The notes: generated from the sequence alone by a model not told the origin. Counted from the first letter of the stretch, positions 1 through 11,599 are shown. The stretch is DNA of 64,000 nucleotides from Chamaelirium japonicum (GCA_947650365.1 OX393551.1:59277744-59341743); one strand, 5' to 3'. Made by a program: numbers and translations.

Positions 1-430
1 CCCAGCCAGATTTAGTCGAGATTGGGCTGGTTGTACCCCGGGTGTCTCATCTCCTGGTGCCGCACAAGAGGGGGGGGGCTGGCGGGTGGTTCTGACCTAG
101 CCTCGTGTGAGGGGGGGATTGTTGGGTTTAGTCCCACATAGGCAAGGGACTGGGCAATGGTATGCTTAAATACCCTCTGGTGGACCTCCCCTTACGACCC
201 GGGTTTTGGGGCGAGAGGGTATCTACAAGGAGGAGGACAGGGTCCCATGAAGCCAGCTAGGTGGAGACTTTCTACAACAATTAAGGAGGAATATTGTAGT
301 GTCATGACGGGGACGACCGCACACAAACAACGCTATCCGATCTCCATGATAGAATCTAATACTTTATAGAGAGAACTCGGTACATGGACCCCGTGGAGCG
401 AACTTTCCCTCAAGGCCGTTGTTGCCATGT
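1..430 (+). mobile_element. Tail of an LTR or TRIM retroelement (partial)
   Basis: A purine-rich run at about 107-118 is followed at 119 by TGTTGGGTTTAGTCCCACAT, the usual look of a polypurine tract next to the start of a short plant LTR. A TATA-like TTAAATA lies near 164. The left part of the element is outside the window, and I could not find a partner repeat or a clear LTR end, so the right border (about 385-430) is a guess. No coding is evident. Confidence 0.4.
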
Positions 431-717
431 TTGTTTGTGTGAATACTGGCCGTTAATTTCATACTCACAGGATTATGAAATTTAATAAAAATAGCATTAT
501 TTGCTACCAACCCCTATTTCGATCTCTGAACCTCTTTGAGCTCATGCTCCAGTGTCTTGTCCTTTTACCGCCTAGCCGGTCCATCTAAATAGACCTTTCA
601 TTGAACACATTTTGGTTCGTCGGCTTTACTTGTCATTTTTATCTACCTTGTGACCACAAGTAAATATATATTTAACACCTAAACTGGTTGTAATCAACTT
701 AATTGTATATAATAATA
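431..717. other. Unassigned AT-rich spacer
   Basis: No gene, RNA or repeat was recognised here. It is the flank of the copia element that begins at 723. Confidence 0.5.
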
Positions 718-722
718 CAATC

Positions 723-858
723 TGTTAGTGATAGTGTATAGTGTTGAAATACACATACCCGTAGATTACCTGTATAGGATACCCCTTGTTTTCTCTTGTA
801 TATATTTGGCTCTTGGCCTAATGAGAGGATTCAATCCTTCTCCCCAAAATCCCTAGCA

Positions 859-909
<51 letters not shown>

Positions 910-961
910 CTCTCTCTCTCCTTCTTTCTCTCTCCGTTCATGCTAGTGATTCTCTGTGACA
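723..961 (+). repeat. 5' LTR of copia element 1
   Basis: It begins TGTTAGTGATAG and ends GTGACA directly before the primer binding site. A TATA-like TTGTATATATTTGG near 796-809 is a plausible promoter, followed by a (CT)n tract of about 60 bp. It matches 6202-6431. Confidence 0.93.
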
Positions 962-973
962 TGGTATCAGAGC
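962..973 (+). other. Primer binding site, initiator tRNA-Met
   Basis: TGGTATCAGAGC directly follows the 5' LTR and is complementary to the 3' end of plant initiator tRNA-Met, the usual primer of copia elements. Confidence 0.92.
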
Positions 974-1039
974 GGACGATCCGTCTCTCCTCGACGTCCG
1001 ACGATCGGACTTTCGATTATCACCCTCGATATCCGGTCA

Positions 1040-1720
1040 GATCTGCACCAGGTCCGGCCACCACCAGATCCTCCGAGATCTGGCCCTGAGCAGCTTCGGC
1101 CAGCAGCCTCGAGCACCCCCTCCAGATATCGACCAGATCCGGCCTACGCAGCTCCGGCCAGATCCCTGCGCAGCTCCGACCAGATCCCTGCGTAGCTCCG
1201 GCCAGATCTCGACCAAATCATGGCCCTGCGCAGCTCTGACCAGATCGTGGTCCTCCGAGATCTGATCCGACCAGATCCCTGCGCAGCTCTGGCCAGATCC
1301 CTACGCAGCTCCGACCAGATCCCTGCGCAACTCCGGCCATATCTCGACCAGATCGTGGCCCTGAGCAGCTCTGACCAGCTGCCTCGAGCACCCTTTCCAA
1401 ATCCGACCAGATCCGGCCAGATCTCGTAGGATCCCTGTGCAGCTCCTCCCAGATCTGGTCCTCCGAGATTTGATCCCTGCGCTCCAAGTGAAGTCCAGCC
1501 ACTCCTCCCACCAGATCCTGCGAGATCTGGCCTTGAGCATCTCCGGCTAGCAGCCTTACAGGTCCTGTGCAGCTCCTCCTAGATCTGGTTCGAGATCTGA
1601 TCCCTGCGCTCCGAGTGAGATCCGGCCACTCCTCCCACCAGATCCTACGAGATCTAGCCTTGAACAGATCCGGCTAGCAGCCTCACAGGTCCTACGAGAT
1701 CCGACCAGATCCAGAGGCCC
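1040..1720 (+). repeat. GC-rich degenerate tandem repeats in the copia leader
   Basis: Short motifs such as CAGATCCCTGCGCAGCTC and TCCGACCAGATC recur irregularly through the untranslated leader. Several overlapping open frames on both strands come from this repetition and are not genes. Confidence 0.75.
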
Positions 1721-1768
1721 TCTTGCACTGGCGAACTCCAGGTCTGGCCCTCCTGATCTCGCGACAAT

Positions 1769-1840
1769 CTCGATCTCGATCTCGCAACGATCCTTCGAGG
1801 CTCTCTCGATCTCGATCTCGCAACGATCCTTCGAGGCTCT
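1769..1840 (+). repeat. Two-copy 36-bp tandem repeat
   Basis: Two adjacent 36-bp copies (1769-1804 and 1805-1840) start CTCGATCTCGATCTCG and contain CAACGATCCTTCGAGG. They lie just upstream of gag. Confidence 0.85.
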
Positions 1841-1925
1841 CTCGATCTCGCGCTGGTGATCTCCAGATCTGCATCTTCGTTCTCTTGGCACCAAGTAAAG
1901 CCGCAGATTCGGTCGGTGAGCCGCC

Positions 1926-4900
1926 ATGGCCGACTCCTCCTCTGTAGATGCTCCTCCACCCGTGCCACTACACTCTAAGAGCCTCCCATTCGAGTATACT
2001 CGTGACTTCCTGGCAATCTCGACGTATTTCCCTCTCACCTCCTCCACTGACTAGGAGGCATGGGCAGCCACCGTTCAGACCACGCTTCTTAGACGTGGCC
2101 TTCTTGGATTACTCGACGGCACCACCACGACACCGAGTTAGGCTTTCCCCGCCGCTCTTCAAGCATGGCGTCTTCGTGATGCATGGGTCGCCGCTTACCT
2201 TGTCGCTTCGGTTGATCGGACGATGCGTGCTGACCTCACCGCCCTTGGAGCATCCACAGCTATATGGTGCTCCTTAGTTGAGCATTTTGTGGAGTCTAGC
2301 GGCGCCCGCGAGTATCCACTTCTCTCCCAGGTCCAGTCCGAACAGCAGAGCGATCGTACGATCCAGTAATTCCATGCGTAGATGCGTGGTTACTGGTGGG
2401 AGCTTTAGTCAATGGTACCTCCCGTCTCTCCCGAGTGTCGTGCCGACCACTAGGCCTTCTGGGAGCGCCGTCAGCTTTACTAGTTCCTGATGGCTCTTCG
2501 ACCAGAGTTTGGTCCACTTGCTGGCACCTTGATCCACAGAGACCCACTTTCACACTTGGATGCTGCCATTACCGAGTTCGTCGCCGAAGAGACCAGGCTG
2601 CGTACCATCGCCACCAGGGCTCCTTCGTCCCCCTCCAGCCACACGAGCGTCCTTGCTGCAGCCCCAGCTGCCTTTTTTACTTCTGCTTCTGGTCGTGATC
2701 GGTTTGTGTGCACTCACTGCCACAAACCAGGTCATGTTGTCGCCACATGTTGGAAGCTGCATCCCAAGAAGAGGCAGGAACCCCGAGGATGTGGTCGACC
2801 CATTGGCTCTACTGCTGCTACTGTAACTGCTCTGTCCTCTCCTCGCACGGTTCCATCATCACCTCGGGGTTCCTTGGACGCTCCTGACACTACTCAGCTC
2901 CTTCAGCAGCAGCTTGCACATCTTCAGTTCCGTCTAGACCAGCAGGCGAGCTTCAGCTCCGTCGAGGCTTCCAGTGCCTCCAGTTCCTCTGCTCACTTAG
3001 CTACTCCCGGTACCTTCGCTACTTGGATTCTGGACTCTGGGGCCTCCCATCACATGACTTCCAATACTTCCTTGCTTACCGATTACCGACTGACACCGCA
3101 CATCGCATCGATACATACTGCAGATGGCTCTTCTTTATCCATCTCACAATGTGGATCGATTACCGCCACTACAGAACCGAGCGGTCATCTCTCTTTACCT
3201 ATTATGTTGCATGTCCCCCAACTTCGTATGCAACTCATCTCCATTATCAGTCTCTGTGACTCTGGATATGTCGTGACTTTCTCCCCTTCTTCTTGTGTTG
3301 TGCAGGATCCATGTACCGGACGGGTGATTAGCGCTGATCGTAGGTCAGGCGGGCTATACCACCTCAAGCATCTCCATCTTCCCCTCATTCCCCTTTCTGG
3401 CGTCTGTAGTTTAGCGTCTCCCGATGCCGACTTGTGGTACCGAAGACTCGGCCATATTTCTGAGTCTCGACTTAAGAGCTTACTCCAGACTGGAGCTCTA
3501 GGTCGTTGCTCTTTTTCTTCTTTATCTACATGTACCAGTTGTAAGCTTGCCAAAGCTACAGCCTTACCTTTTCCTTCTTGTATCTCTTAGAGTTCTGGTC
3601 CTTTTGACTTAGTGTACTCTGATATCTAGGGCCCTGCACCTCTCTCTTCGAAGTGTGGCTATCGCTACTATATCTCTTTCATCGATGATTTCAGCCGATA
3701 CACTTAGGTTTACCTTCTTCAGCACCGCTCTGAGGTTCCTCAGGTCTACCAGATCTTCACCTTGATGGTCTACACACAGTTTGATTGTCGCATCAAGACC
3801 TTTTAGTCTGATTACACCCTCGAGTACCTCTCCACTGCTATGCGGACACTTCTTCAGTTCCATGGGACCCTATTCCAACACTCCTGTCCTCACACACACG
3901 AGCAAAACGGAGTAGCCGAAAGAAAACATTGTCATATCCTTGAGACGACGCGTGCCCTTCTTCTCTCTGCTTCCATTCCACGCATTTTCTGGACTGAGGC
4001 TGTCTTGACAACAGTCAACCTCATTAACATCATCCTTTCTTCTGTTCTCCCGGGTGGTGCATCTCCCCATGAGCGTCTTTTCTCTTCCTCTCCTGACTAC
4101 AGTCTGCTTCATACCTTCGGGTGCACCTGTTCGTTCTCCTTCCGCCCCATAAGCGCACGAAGCTGTCCGAACATATAGTTAAATGCATTCTCCTAGGAAT
4201 CAGCACCGAGCACAAGGGTTATCATTGCTATGACCCCTTGACTCATCGCCTTCGTATCTCTCGACACGTCTCCTTCGTCGAGGATGCCCCTTACTACTCC
4301 TCTGTAGCTCAGGACCTCACCTTCTTGGAGACTCCTCCCACCCTGTCTCCGATTCTCGAGCCCCTTCTATCATCCCTTTCGTCTAGCTCTACTTCTCTCC
4401 CTGCTTCCAGTGATTCTTCCACGGAGTCTTCCTCCGTCCCCTCCTCTCCTCCGTCACCGATTGCTTCCGTAGGTCTTCCTCATACTCCCGACGTCCATGG
4501 TACTCCACCTGCTACGCCCAGTCCGACGCCACCGGTCGTGGATCCTCATCCGCCGCCCCGCTATCCTCAGCATGAGCACTACCCACCTGACCATTTTGGT
4601 TTTGCCACGGTCACCTCCTACTCACCTCTGTTTACAACCTTTCTTGCAGCCCTTCATATAGACCAAGAGCCTCAATCGTACCGGGAGGTCGTCCAGTCCC
4701 CTCAGTGGCGGCAGGCTATGAGCGAGGAATTTCAGGCATTTGAGCAGACTCAGACTTGGGATATCATCCCCCTTCCTCTTGGTATTGAGCCTGTCAGTTG
4801 TCGATGGATATACAAGGTCAAGCGACGAGCTGATGGTTCCATCGAGTGGCACAAGGCTCGGTTGGTGACTCGTTGCTTCACTCAGGCATACGAAATAGAC

Positions 4901-6190
4901 TATGAGGAGACTTTCACACCCGTAGCTAAGATGACCTCCGTTCGTGCACTCCTGGCAGTTGCAGCAGTCCGCCGATGGCCTCTTGTCCAGATGGATGTGA
5001 AGAATGCCTTTCTCCATGGTGATCTTTCAGAGGTCGTCTATATGCAGCCACCCCCTGGTTTGCATACTCCTCCCCAGCATGTTTGTCGTCTTCGTCGAGC
5101 TATCTACGGGCTCAAGCAAGCCTCTCGAGCTTGGTTTGAGTGTTTCTGACGAGCCATCATTGAGATCGGCTACATTGAGAGCTAGCAGGACCACTCACTT
5201 TTTGTGTGGTCATCTTCTTAAGGCAGGGTGATTCTCCTATTATATGTTGAAGACATGATCATCACAGGTGATGACTCCGCTACCATCACTTTCCTTCAGT
5301 AGCATCTTCGACGCCGGTTCCAGATGAAGGATTTAGGTCCTCTTCGCTACTTCCTTGGGCTCAAGATCGCCCACAGTGAGTGAGGGATTCTGCTATCCCA
5401 GCAGATATACACAGTTGACATCCTTAGCCGAGCTGCCCTTTCCGATGATCGCTCTGCTGTCACCCCTCTCGAGCTTTATGTGAAGCATCGTCCCACCGAT
5501 GGTGAGCCTCTCTCAAATCCTACTCGGTACCGACAGATCGTTGGTCAGTTGGTTTACCTCTGCAACACCAGACCCGATATTGCTCACGTCGTTAGCATCG
5601 TCAGCCAATTTGTCGAAGCCCCTCGCTCTGCTCACTACGCTGCTCTTCTTCGGCTTCTCCGTTATCTCCAAGCCACTATCACCCGGTCGCTCTTCCTATC
5701 ATCGACTTCTCCTCTGGTTCTACGTGCCTACTCGGATGCTGACTGGGCTGGTGATCCGACCACTCGTCGATCGACTACGGGCTATTGCCTATTTCTTGGA
5801 GATTCTCTCATCTCATGGCGCAGCAAGAAGCAGAGCGTTGTCTCTCTCTTCAATGCCGAAGCAGAGTTTCGAGCCATGGCCTCTACTACCAAAGAGATCG
5901 TTCACTTGCAACGCTTCTTAGAGATCTAGGGGTTGAGATCTCTGAACCTACAGCCCTTCACTGTGACAACCGGAGTGCAATAACGATTGTCACCAACCCG
6001 GTCTTCCACGAGAGGACGAAGCATATCGAGCTCGATTGCTACTACTCTCAACAGGAGTATGAGGCCGAAACATCTCTCTCCCCTTTGTTCCTTCTGGAGA
6101 ACAGATTGCTGACTTCTTCACGAAGTCACACCCTGCTCCACGTTTTCAGTTTCTGCTTAGCAAGCTCATGGTGCATGACCCACCTTGAGT
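1926..6190 (+). pseudogene. Copia gag-pol polyprotein, multiply disrupted
   Basis: The frame starts at ATG 1926 (MADSSSVDAPPP). A Gag CCHC zinc knuckle (C-x2-C-x4-H-x4-C) is at 2709-2750 and an aspartic protease D-S-G motif at 3033-3041. The integrase HHCC region is near 3435-3545 and the damaged DDE core at about 3640-4000. Reverse transcriptase covers about 4670-5330, with YVED at 5243-5254 in place of the catalytic YVDD. RNase H starts near 5729 (YSDADWAG). Stops interrupt gag at several points between about 2050 and 2480, integrase near 3588-3805, and RT near 5147-5300. Frameshifts lie near 4120 and 5930. The protein cannot be functional; a full copia polyprotein is a single frame of about 1300-1450 residues. 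Confidence 0.9.
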
Positions 6191-6201
6191 TTGAGGGGGG
6201 C

Positions 6202-6337
6202 TGTTAGTGATAGTGTATAGTGTTGAGATACACATACCCGTAGATTACCTGTATAGGATACCCCTTGTTTTCTATTGTATATATTTGGCCCTTGGCCTAA
6301 TGAGAGGATTCAATCCTTCTCCCCAAAATCCCTAGCA

Positions 6338-6407
<70 letters not shown>

Positions 6408-6431
6408 TCATGCTAGTGATTCCCTGTGACA
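6202..6431 (+). repeat. 3' LTR of copia element 1
   Basis: It follows the polypurine tract and is nearly identical to 723-961, apart from length differences in the (CT)n tract (6343-6403). It is followed by the target-site copy CAATC. Confidence 0.93.
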
Positions 6432-6550
6432 CAATCAATATTATCACTTTGGTCAACCTTATAAGTTAGACAATCTGAACGTCTAAAATACCATGTCAAA
6501 TTCTTAAAATATAGTAATGAGAATTTGGAAAATATTTATTATAGCTCCTA

Positions 6551-6574
6551 GTGTGTGTGTGTGTGTGTATGTGT

Positions 6575-6605
<31 letters not shown>

Positions 6606-6612
6606 GGGGGGG
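6551..6612 (+). repeat. (GT)n microsatellite fused to a 24-base G run
   Basis: GT dinucleotides from 6551 to 6588 pass straight into uninterrupted G at 6589-6612. The length of such runs is unreliable in assemblies. Confidence 0.9.
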
Positions 6613-8243
6613 TCACAAGAAGACCACCATGGAGGCGCCATAGCCTGGCGCTTCCAGAACATTGATAGACCAGTGGGGGGGAAGACACCACAAACCGGCG
6701 AAAGAGCACAACATCGCTAACCGGCGGTGCAACACCTTACAAACTGCACACCAGGGAGAAAAGAAACTGCACACCGGCGGAGACCAACACCGATCTGGCG
6801 ATCACACCATCCGCTGAAAACCGGTGATAGAGGGGAAAAAAAACACCAAAGAAAAAAAGTAACAGACACTAACTGAAAAACAATCACAAAAGGAAACACC
6901 AAAAACTGGAGCTACCTCCAGATCCACTACCACCACCAACTTTGGCGAATAGGAAGAGCGACATTTAGTCCCCCGATATGCCATGAACCGGTCTCCAGTA
7001 ATTCGAACCCACCATAAACCATCACCTAGCAACGGAGGGGACTGGGAAGCCACAACATACTCCCACCTGGGTCTAGAGACCAACAATTCAGTTGCAACCG
7101 GCCGGAATCCGTCGATCCGAGAGGCAAAAACATCGATCCGCACCGAAAGGGGCTTCACGCTACTTGAGTATCTAACACAAAAAGGCGCCCAGATGGGGTG
7201 AAGCCCCTTGTACAGGGGGGGAAGGGCTGGCTTTGTCCTTACGGGAGGCTCCAAAGGGGGGGGGGGGGGGGGCGCATTATTGAGATCGAGTAACTCGATG
7301 TGGTTCTTCCTCCGATCCGACACCGAGTCCCCCGATCCACCTATTAAGCTATAGTACGTGCTTGTCACAAAGTTAATCATGACGATAATTAGCACCGTGG
7401 CATCACTCGGAGTGCTCCAAAAGGCCGACCTTAGAGGGAGGGGAGCATATCGGATGTACGAAAGTAACGATACACTGCTTCTTAGCTGATGTGGGACTAA
7501 TTAATCATGCATGAATTAGGTGTTAGGATATGGATCCTCAAGAAGAATCCATCATTATCCCAATAACGAGATATAATAGATATAAAACTTTATTATTATG
7601 TGCATTAACAACACTTGTAGTTTAATTTTAGAGTGGTTTAATGGTTTTTTTTTTTGTTTAAAAATATTTTTTATGACGAGCCCCATATAGATTGAATAAG
7701 TCTCGACTTACCTTCTTGTTGTTATTTCAACGCTTGCAACAGTGACAGGAGAGAGTGTTTTGCCAAAGACTTCCTTGGATCCGCCCATAGGAGCACCACA
7801 TTATCATACACCATAACGGTGTAGGATAAACTTGGGATTTGATATTGCAGCTGCCCAGAGGGAAACAATAGAGTTACCTCTCGGATCCAACAACACTAGC
7901 AAAAATTGGTTTAGGAATTGTGTCTAATTTTGTGTTCTGATGTGTGTCATCAAGTAGTTTTTTTCCTTTTCTTCTCCATACATTGAGAATGGGTTTTGCA
8001 ATAAATATCGTGCAGGTCATCAGACAGGGTACTTAAAATTTTTCCGTAACAATTGTAGTCATCTTCTTCAAAGTTGACTAACTAGTTAGCCATTTCGTCA
8101 TCTGTCTCTAAAGGATCTATAGGTAAAGGAGGGATCTTGAGATAGCATGTAAACTATCCTATAAGTGGTAAACTAATATAGCATCCTCTGCTATAATCTC
8201 TTGAAGTTTTGTCCTTCAAATTTACAATGTCTACATTTCCGGT
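6613..8243. other. Unassigned region, no supported gene
   Basis: A GC-rich part (6613-7400) holds a 197-residue minus-strand open frame (7395-6802) with a polyproline stretch translated from a 17-base G run (7256-7272). I recognise no family, and the C-terminal third is low complexity. The remainder (7500-8243) is AT-rich. A minus-strand stretch at about 7720-7870 looks weakly codon-like but has no identified homolog. Confidence 0.4.
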
Positions 8244-8417
8244 TGTACGAAGAGAGAGGGAGAGAGAATAGGTTTGGGGAGAAAAACTCTTTATATTATC
8301 TCATCAATCTCATTGTTGTTACATAAGACTACCTCTCTTTATATAGAGAGAACGCATACCATTACATTACCACAACTGAGGTGGGACTAATAGAATACTA
8401 ACACACTACATCTAATA
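8244..8417 (-). repeat. 3' LTR of the LARD-like element
   Basis: It shares nearly all its sequence with 13004-13180: a GA-rich block, then CTCATCAATCTCATTGTTG, then TATATAGAGAGA, ending with ACTACATCTAATA on the plus strand. Confidence 0.85.
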
Positions 8418-8902
8418 CCCTCCGTCAAACTGATCTTAGGTATAAACCGACATCAGTTTGCTTAATAAAAGAAAAGAGAAAGAAAAAAAAATCAAATAAC
8501 CTTTTTTTTATGCTGTAAAGTAAAGATAGTACCAGGGCGACCTGCAAGCAAGTCGTCCTGGAAACCCAATTGACCTGCAAGCAGGACAACCAGGGGAACC
8601 TGACCAACCAGTAAGCAGGTCAACCGGGGAATTGACAATGATCACTAAGGATCGAAGCGGAGGAAGCCGACTGTGATGAAAGCCGGCAATAAAGGAGGCC
8701 GAAAGGATAGAGATCGGCTAAGAAAATGTATGAATGCGTGAGACCTCATAGGAGGCAAGCACCCGGTCGAAGCAAGTACTTGACACCTTTTAGAAGATCT
8801 CAATCATCACAGACAACGAAGAAGGAGAGAATGTAGAGTCGTAGCTCTGATAGGGCCACATGACCAAGGAAAGGAAAAGGATCTGAAAGCCAATGCAAGA
8901 AT

Positions 8903-9298
8903 GACCGGAACGAGAGAGGATCCAAAAGCCGGCACAAGACAAGTGTGACCAGAACTAGAGAGGATCCAAAAGCCGACACAAGACAAGTGTGACCGGAACG
9001 AGAGAGGATCCAAAAGCCGGCACAAGACAAGGGTGACCGAAACTAGAGAGGATCCAAAAGCTGGCACAAGACAAGTGTGACCGGAACGAGAGAGGATCCA
9101 AAAGCCGGCACAAGACAAGTTTGACCGGAACTAGAGAGGATGCAACAGCCGACACAAGACAAGTGTGACCGAAAAGAGAAATGATCCAAAAGCTGGAACA
9201 AGACAAAAATGACCGAAACTAAAGAGGATCCAAAAGCCGGCACAAGACAAGTGTGACCAGAAAGAGAGAGGATCCAAGGGTCACAAGAGTGACCGGAG
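8903..9298 (+). repeat. 44-bp minisatellite, about 9 units
   Basis: Units start with GACC at 8903, 8947, 8991, 9035, 9079, 9123, 9167, 9211 and 9255, an exact 44-bp period without indels. Each contains GAGAGGATCCAAAAGC and CACAAGACAAG. The last unit decays, and shorter GAGAGAGAGGATCCAAGGG units follow to about 9360. Because 44 is not a multiple of three, the minus-strand leucine-rich open frames here shift frame each unit and are not genes. Confidence 0.93.
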
Positions 9299-9432
9299 AG
9301 AGAGAGAGGATCCAAGGGTCAGCACAAATATGATCGGAGAGAGAGAGGATCCAAGGGTGCAAGGCGGACCGGTAGGGCACCGAGCGCAAAAGTACCAAGG
9401 AAGCACATGGGCACAGAACGCGAAGCGGGAGG

Positions 9433-11219
9433 GCAAGTGTCACGCCCCAGAAATTTGGAACCGATCCCTGAGATGTGAGGTGAGAAAAACCAAATGGATT
9501 TAGGGTTTGGTCGCCTAACTACACCAATTAGGGTTTCTCACAGGACTGCGGCTCTCTCCTAAATGAAGAAGAAGGAGGAGGGAGAAACAAAGGGTATTTG
9601 AAAACTTGATTTTTGTGAAAAATATTTTTATTTAATTTAAAGGAAGGTAGAGAGAGAGAGAATTTTGTTGATAGAGAGATGACCACGCTCGACCTTCAAC
9701 TGGGCTATCCTCTCAGCATGTGTGGCCTGTCGGTGCCCCACATGCTGACAGATGTCCCTTTTAAGGGAGCACGAGACTCAAGCCTCGAACGGCGAGCCGA
9801 GTAGCCTCTCCCGCTCTCTAGCACTCGGGCACTGGTCAGTAGGCTAAGGGGTCACGGGCAAGGATTGTGGTAAAGCCAATAGGTGGTGCCCTCTAGTAGG
9901 GATTGATCTATCAATTCCTGTCTCGGGGTAGTTGGAGACCCTAAAGAAAGCAAGTTGGGCGGTAGAGCTCCACCGTGTAAGATGGGAAACCCCTTATGAT
10001 CATATGGGTTATTTGTGCATGGTGTGGGAGTATGCACGGCGAGATAGTTGGTCCTTTACATCGAAATAAAAGGCCCTATAGTAATGCCCGACCGGGGGCA
10101 GGATGAACAAAATATCCAGGGTTCACAATAGGATAGATGTTAATTAAAATTTCTAATTAACAACTATGGAATCTTAATGTTGGGTTATGGAATTGTAGAG
10201 CTTGATAATCTAGTAACATTTAGATGGTTGGTTGAATTTATTAGTTCATTGATACTATAGAAAATTGAATGAACTTTATGTTAGATAATCTAGTGACAGT
10301 AAGCGTGGCATGAGAAAATAGACTGCTAGCTAGTAGGATTTGGTTATTCTTTTATAAATATTAATATTTACTAGGACTGCTAATTATAACGTAAATTAAT
10401 TAAATCGGTTGTCTTATATTATTAAAGGCTACTAGGATATCACTAGCCATTAATTTGGCTAATCTCCCAATTTCCCATTGGGGGCTACTCTTTCCCACGA
10501 GTAGATTCTCCTACAGGTATGGAGGTTCAGGAGTAACAGTGGGAGGCCAGAAGCGGAGTTAGAGTTACGATAGTGTTCTATCTTCATTGTATTGTCTGGT
10601 AGTTTTTCTAATTCTAGCAATGTAAATCGATTGGATTGGAATAATGATTATTTAGTCTAGTCAGTGTTTTGACTGTTAGTGGTGATGATCCAGCTGAATC
10701 TTCAGGGTAGACCTCTCCTCAAGACCCAAATCCTAGGGTAGCTCACTATGAAAATATAAACCTTAAAGTGATCTAACCGACCAGCCCGTAGATAGGACCC
10801 CTGACCAGGGACCCCTGACCAGTGCCGGAGTGCTAGAGAGCGGGCGAGGCTACTCGACTCGCCGTCCAAGGTTTGAGTCTCGTGCTCCCTTTAAAGGGAC
10901 ATCTGTCAGCATATGGGGCACCGACAGGCCACACATGCTGAGAGGATAGCCTAGTTGAAGGTCGAGCGTGGTCATATCTCTATCAACAAAATTCTCTCTC
11001 TCTACCTTCCTTTAAATTAAATAAAAATATTTTTCACAAAAATCAAGTTTTAAAATACCCCTTGTTTCTCCCTCCTCCTTCTTCTTCATTTAGGAGAGAG
11101 CTGCAGTCCTGTGAGAGACCCTAATTGGTGTAGTTAGGCGATCAAACCCTAAATCCCTTTGGTTTTTCTCACCTCACATCCCAGGAATCGGTTCCAGACT
11201 TCTGGGGCGTGACAGCAAG
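9433..11219. mobile_element. Nested element with ~400-bp inverted arms, TG...CA ends and 5-bp TSD
   Basis: The left arm (9438-9839) and right arm (10815-11214) are inverted copies, about 95% alike by eye over 400 bp. The ends read TGTCACGCCCCAGA and TCTGGGGCGTGACA, a perfect 14-bp inverted terminus. GCAAG flanks both sides (9433-9437 and 11215-11219). The ~975-bp centre has no recognisable protein. TG...CA ends with a 5-bp duplication suggest LTR-type (integrase) insertion, perhaps a solo LTR. Arms this long are more like a foldback or Mutator-type element, but those normally make a different target duplication. Confidence 0.8.
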
Positions 11220-11388
11220 CGAATTGATAAAGCGCAAGGGCACAGGGTGTAAGGTGGACTGACAAAGCGCAAGGGTGCAGCGAACCGACAGAGTGCAGGG
11301 CAAACACGAGTATATGGGAAAAAGCACAATGGGTCAGAGTGTAGGGTGCAAGGCTCAGATGCATAAGTGCATCAAATCAAAAAGCACA

Positions 11389-11412
11389 GCCATCCGATGC
11401 AAATCGGATGGC
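11389..11412. repeat. 10-bp stem hairpin
   Basis: GCCATCCGAT and its exact complement ATCGGATGGC are separated by GCAA. It lies in the internal region of the LARD-like element. Confidence 0.8.
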
Positions 11413-11599
11413 TAGTATCAGTCATATTGAGAGAGAATGAAATAAAAGAGGGAATAGAGAGAGTCGGACACGGGAGACATAGGGCCAGGGTCGGAGGACT
11501 GGATCCGCTCAGACGGTAAGGGACGGCTGTGATCAGCTAAAGAGAGAGAGAAAAAAAAGAAGAGAGATGTTCGGATGAGGTAAAAGTGGCTGGATGCAT

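Larger units (their letters stand above)
718..6436 (+). mobile_element. Full-length Ty1/copia LTR retrotransposon with 5-bp TSD
   Basis: The element spans 723-6431 and is flanked by the direct repeat CAATC (718-722 and 6432-6436). It has two LTRs beginning TGTTAG and ending ACA, an initiator-tRNA-Met primer binding site, and a polypurine tract (TTGAGGGGGG, 6191-6200). Domain order is Gag, protease, integrase, reverse transcriptase, RNase H, which defines Ty1/copia. The two LTRs differ at only about three positions over the first 140 bp, so the insertion is young. The coding region nevertheless carries many stops and frameshifts, so this copy was probably mobilised in trans. Confidence 0.93.

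Noticed and set aside
2490-3590. 366-residue frame as a separate host gene
   Set aside because: It holds the copia zinc knuckle, protease motif and integrase start, and lies in phase with the rest of gag-pol between matched LTRs.
8800-9315. CRISPR-like regular repeats or a leucine-rich repeat protein
   Set aside because: Units abut with no unique spacers, the period (44 bp) shifts the frame each time, and the setting is a plant retroelement.
9433-11219. Mutator-like element with 9-bp target duplication
   Set aside because: Taking nine flanking bases from the TCACGCCCC start gives only six matches, whereas TGT...ACA ends with GCAAG fit exactly.
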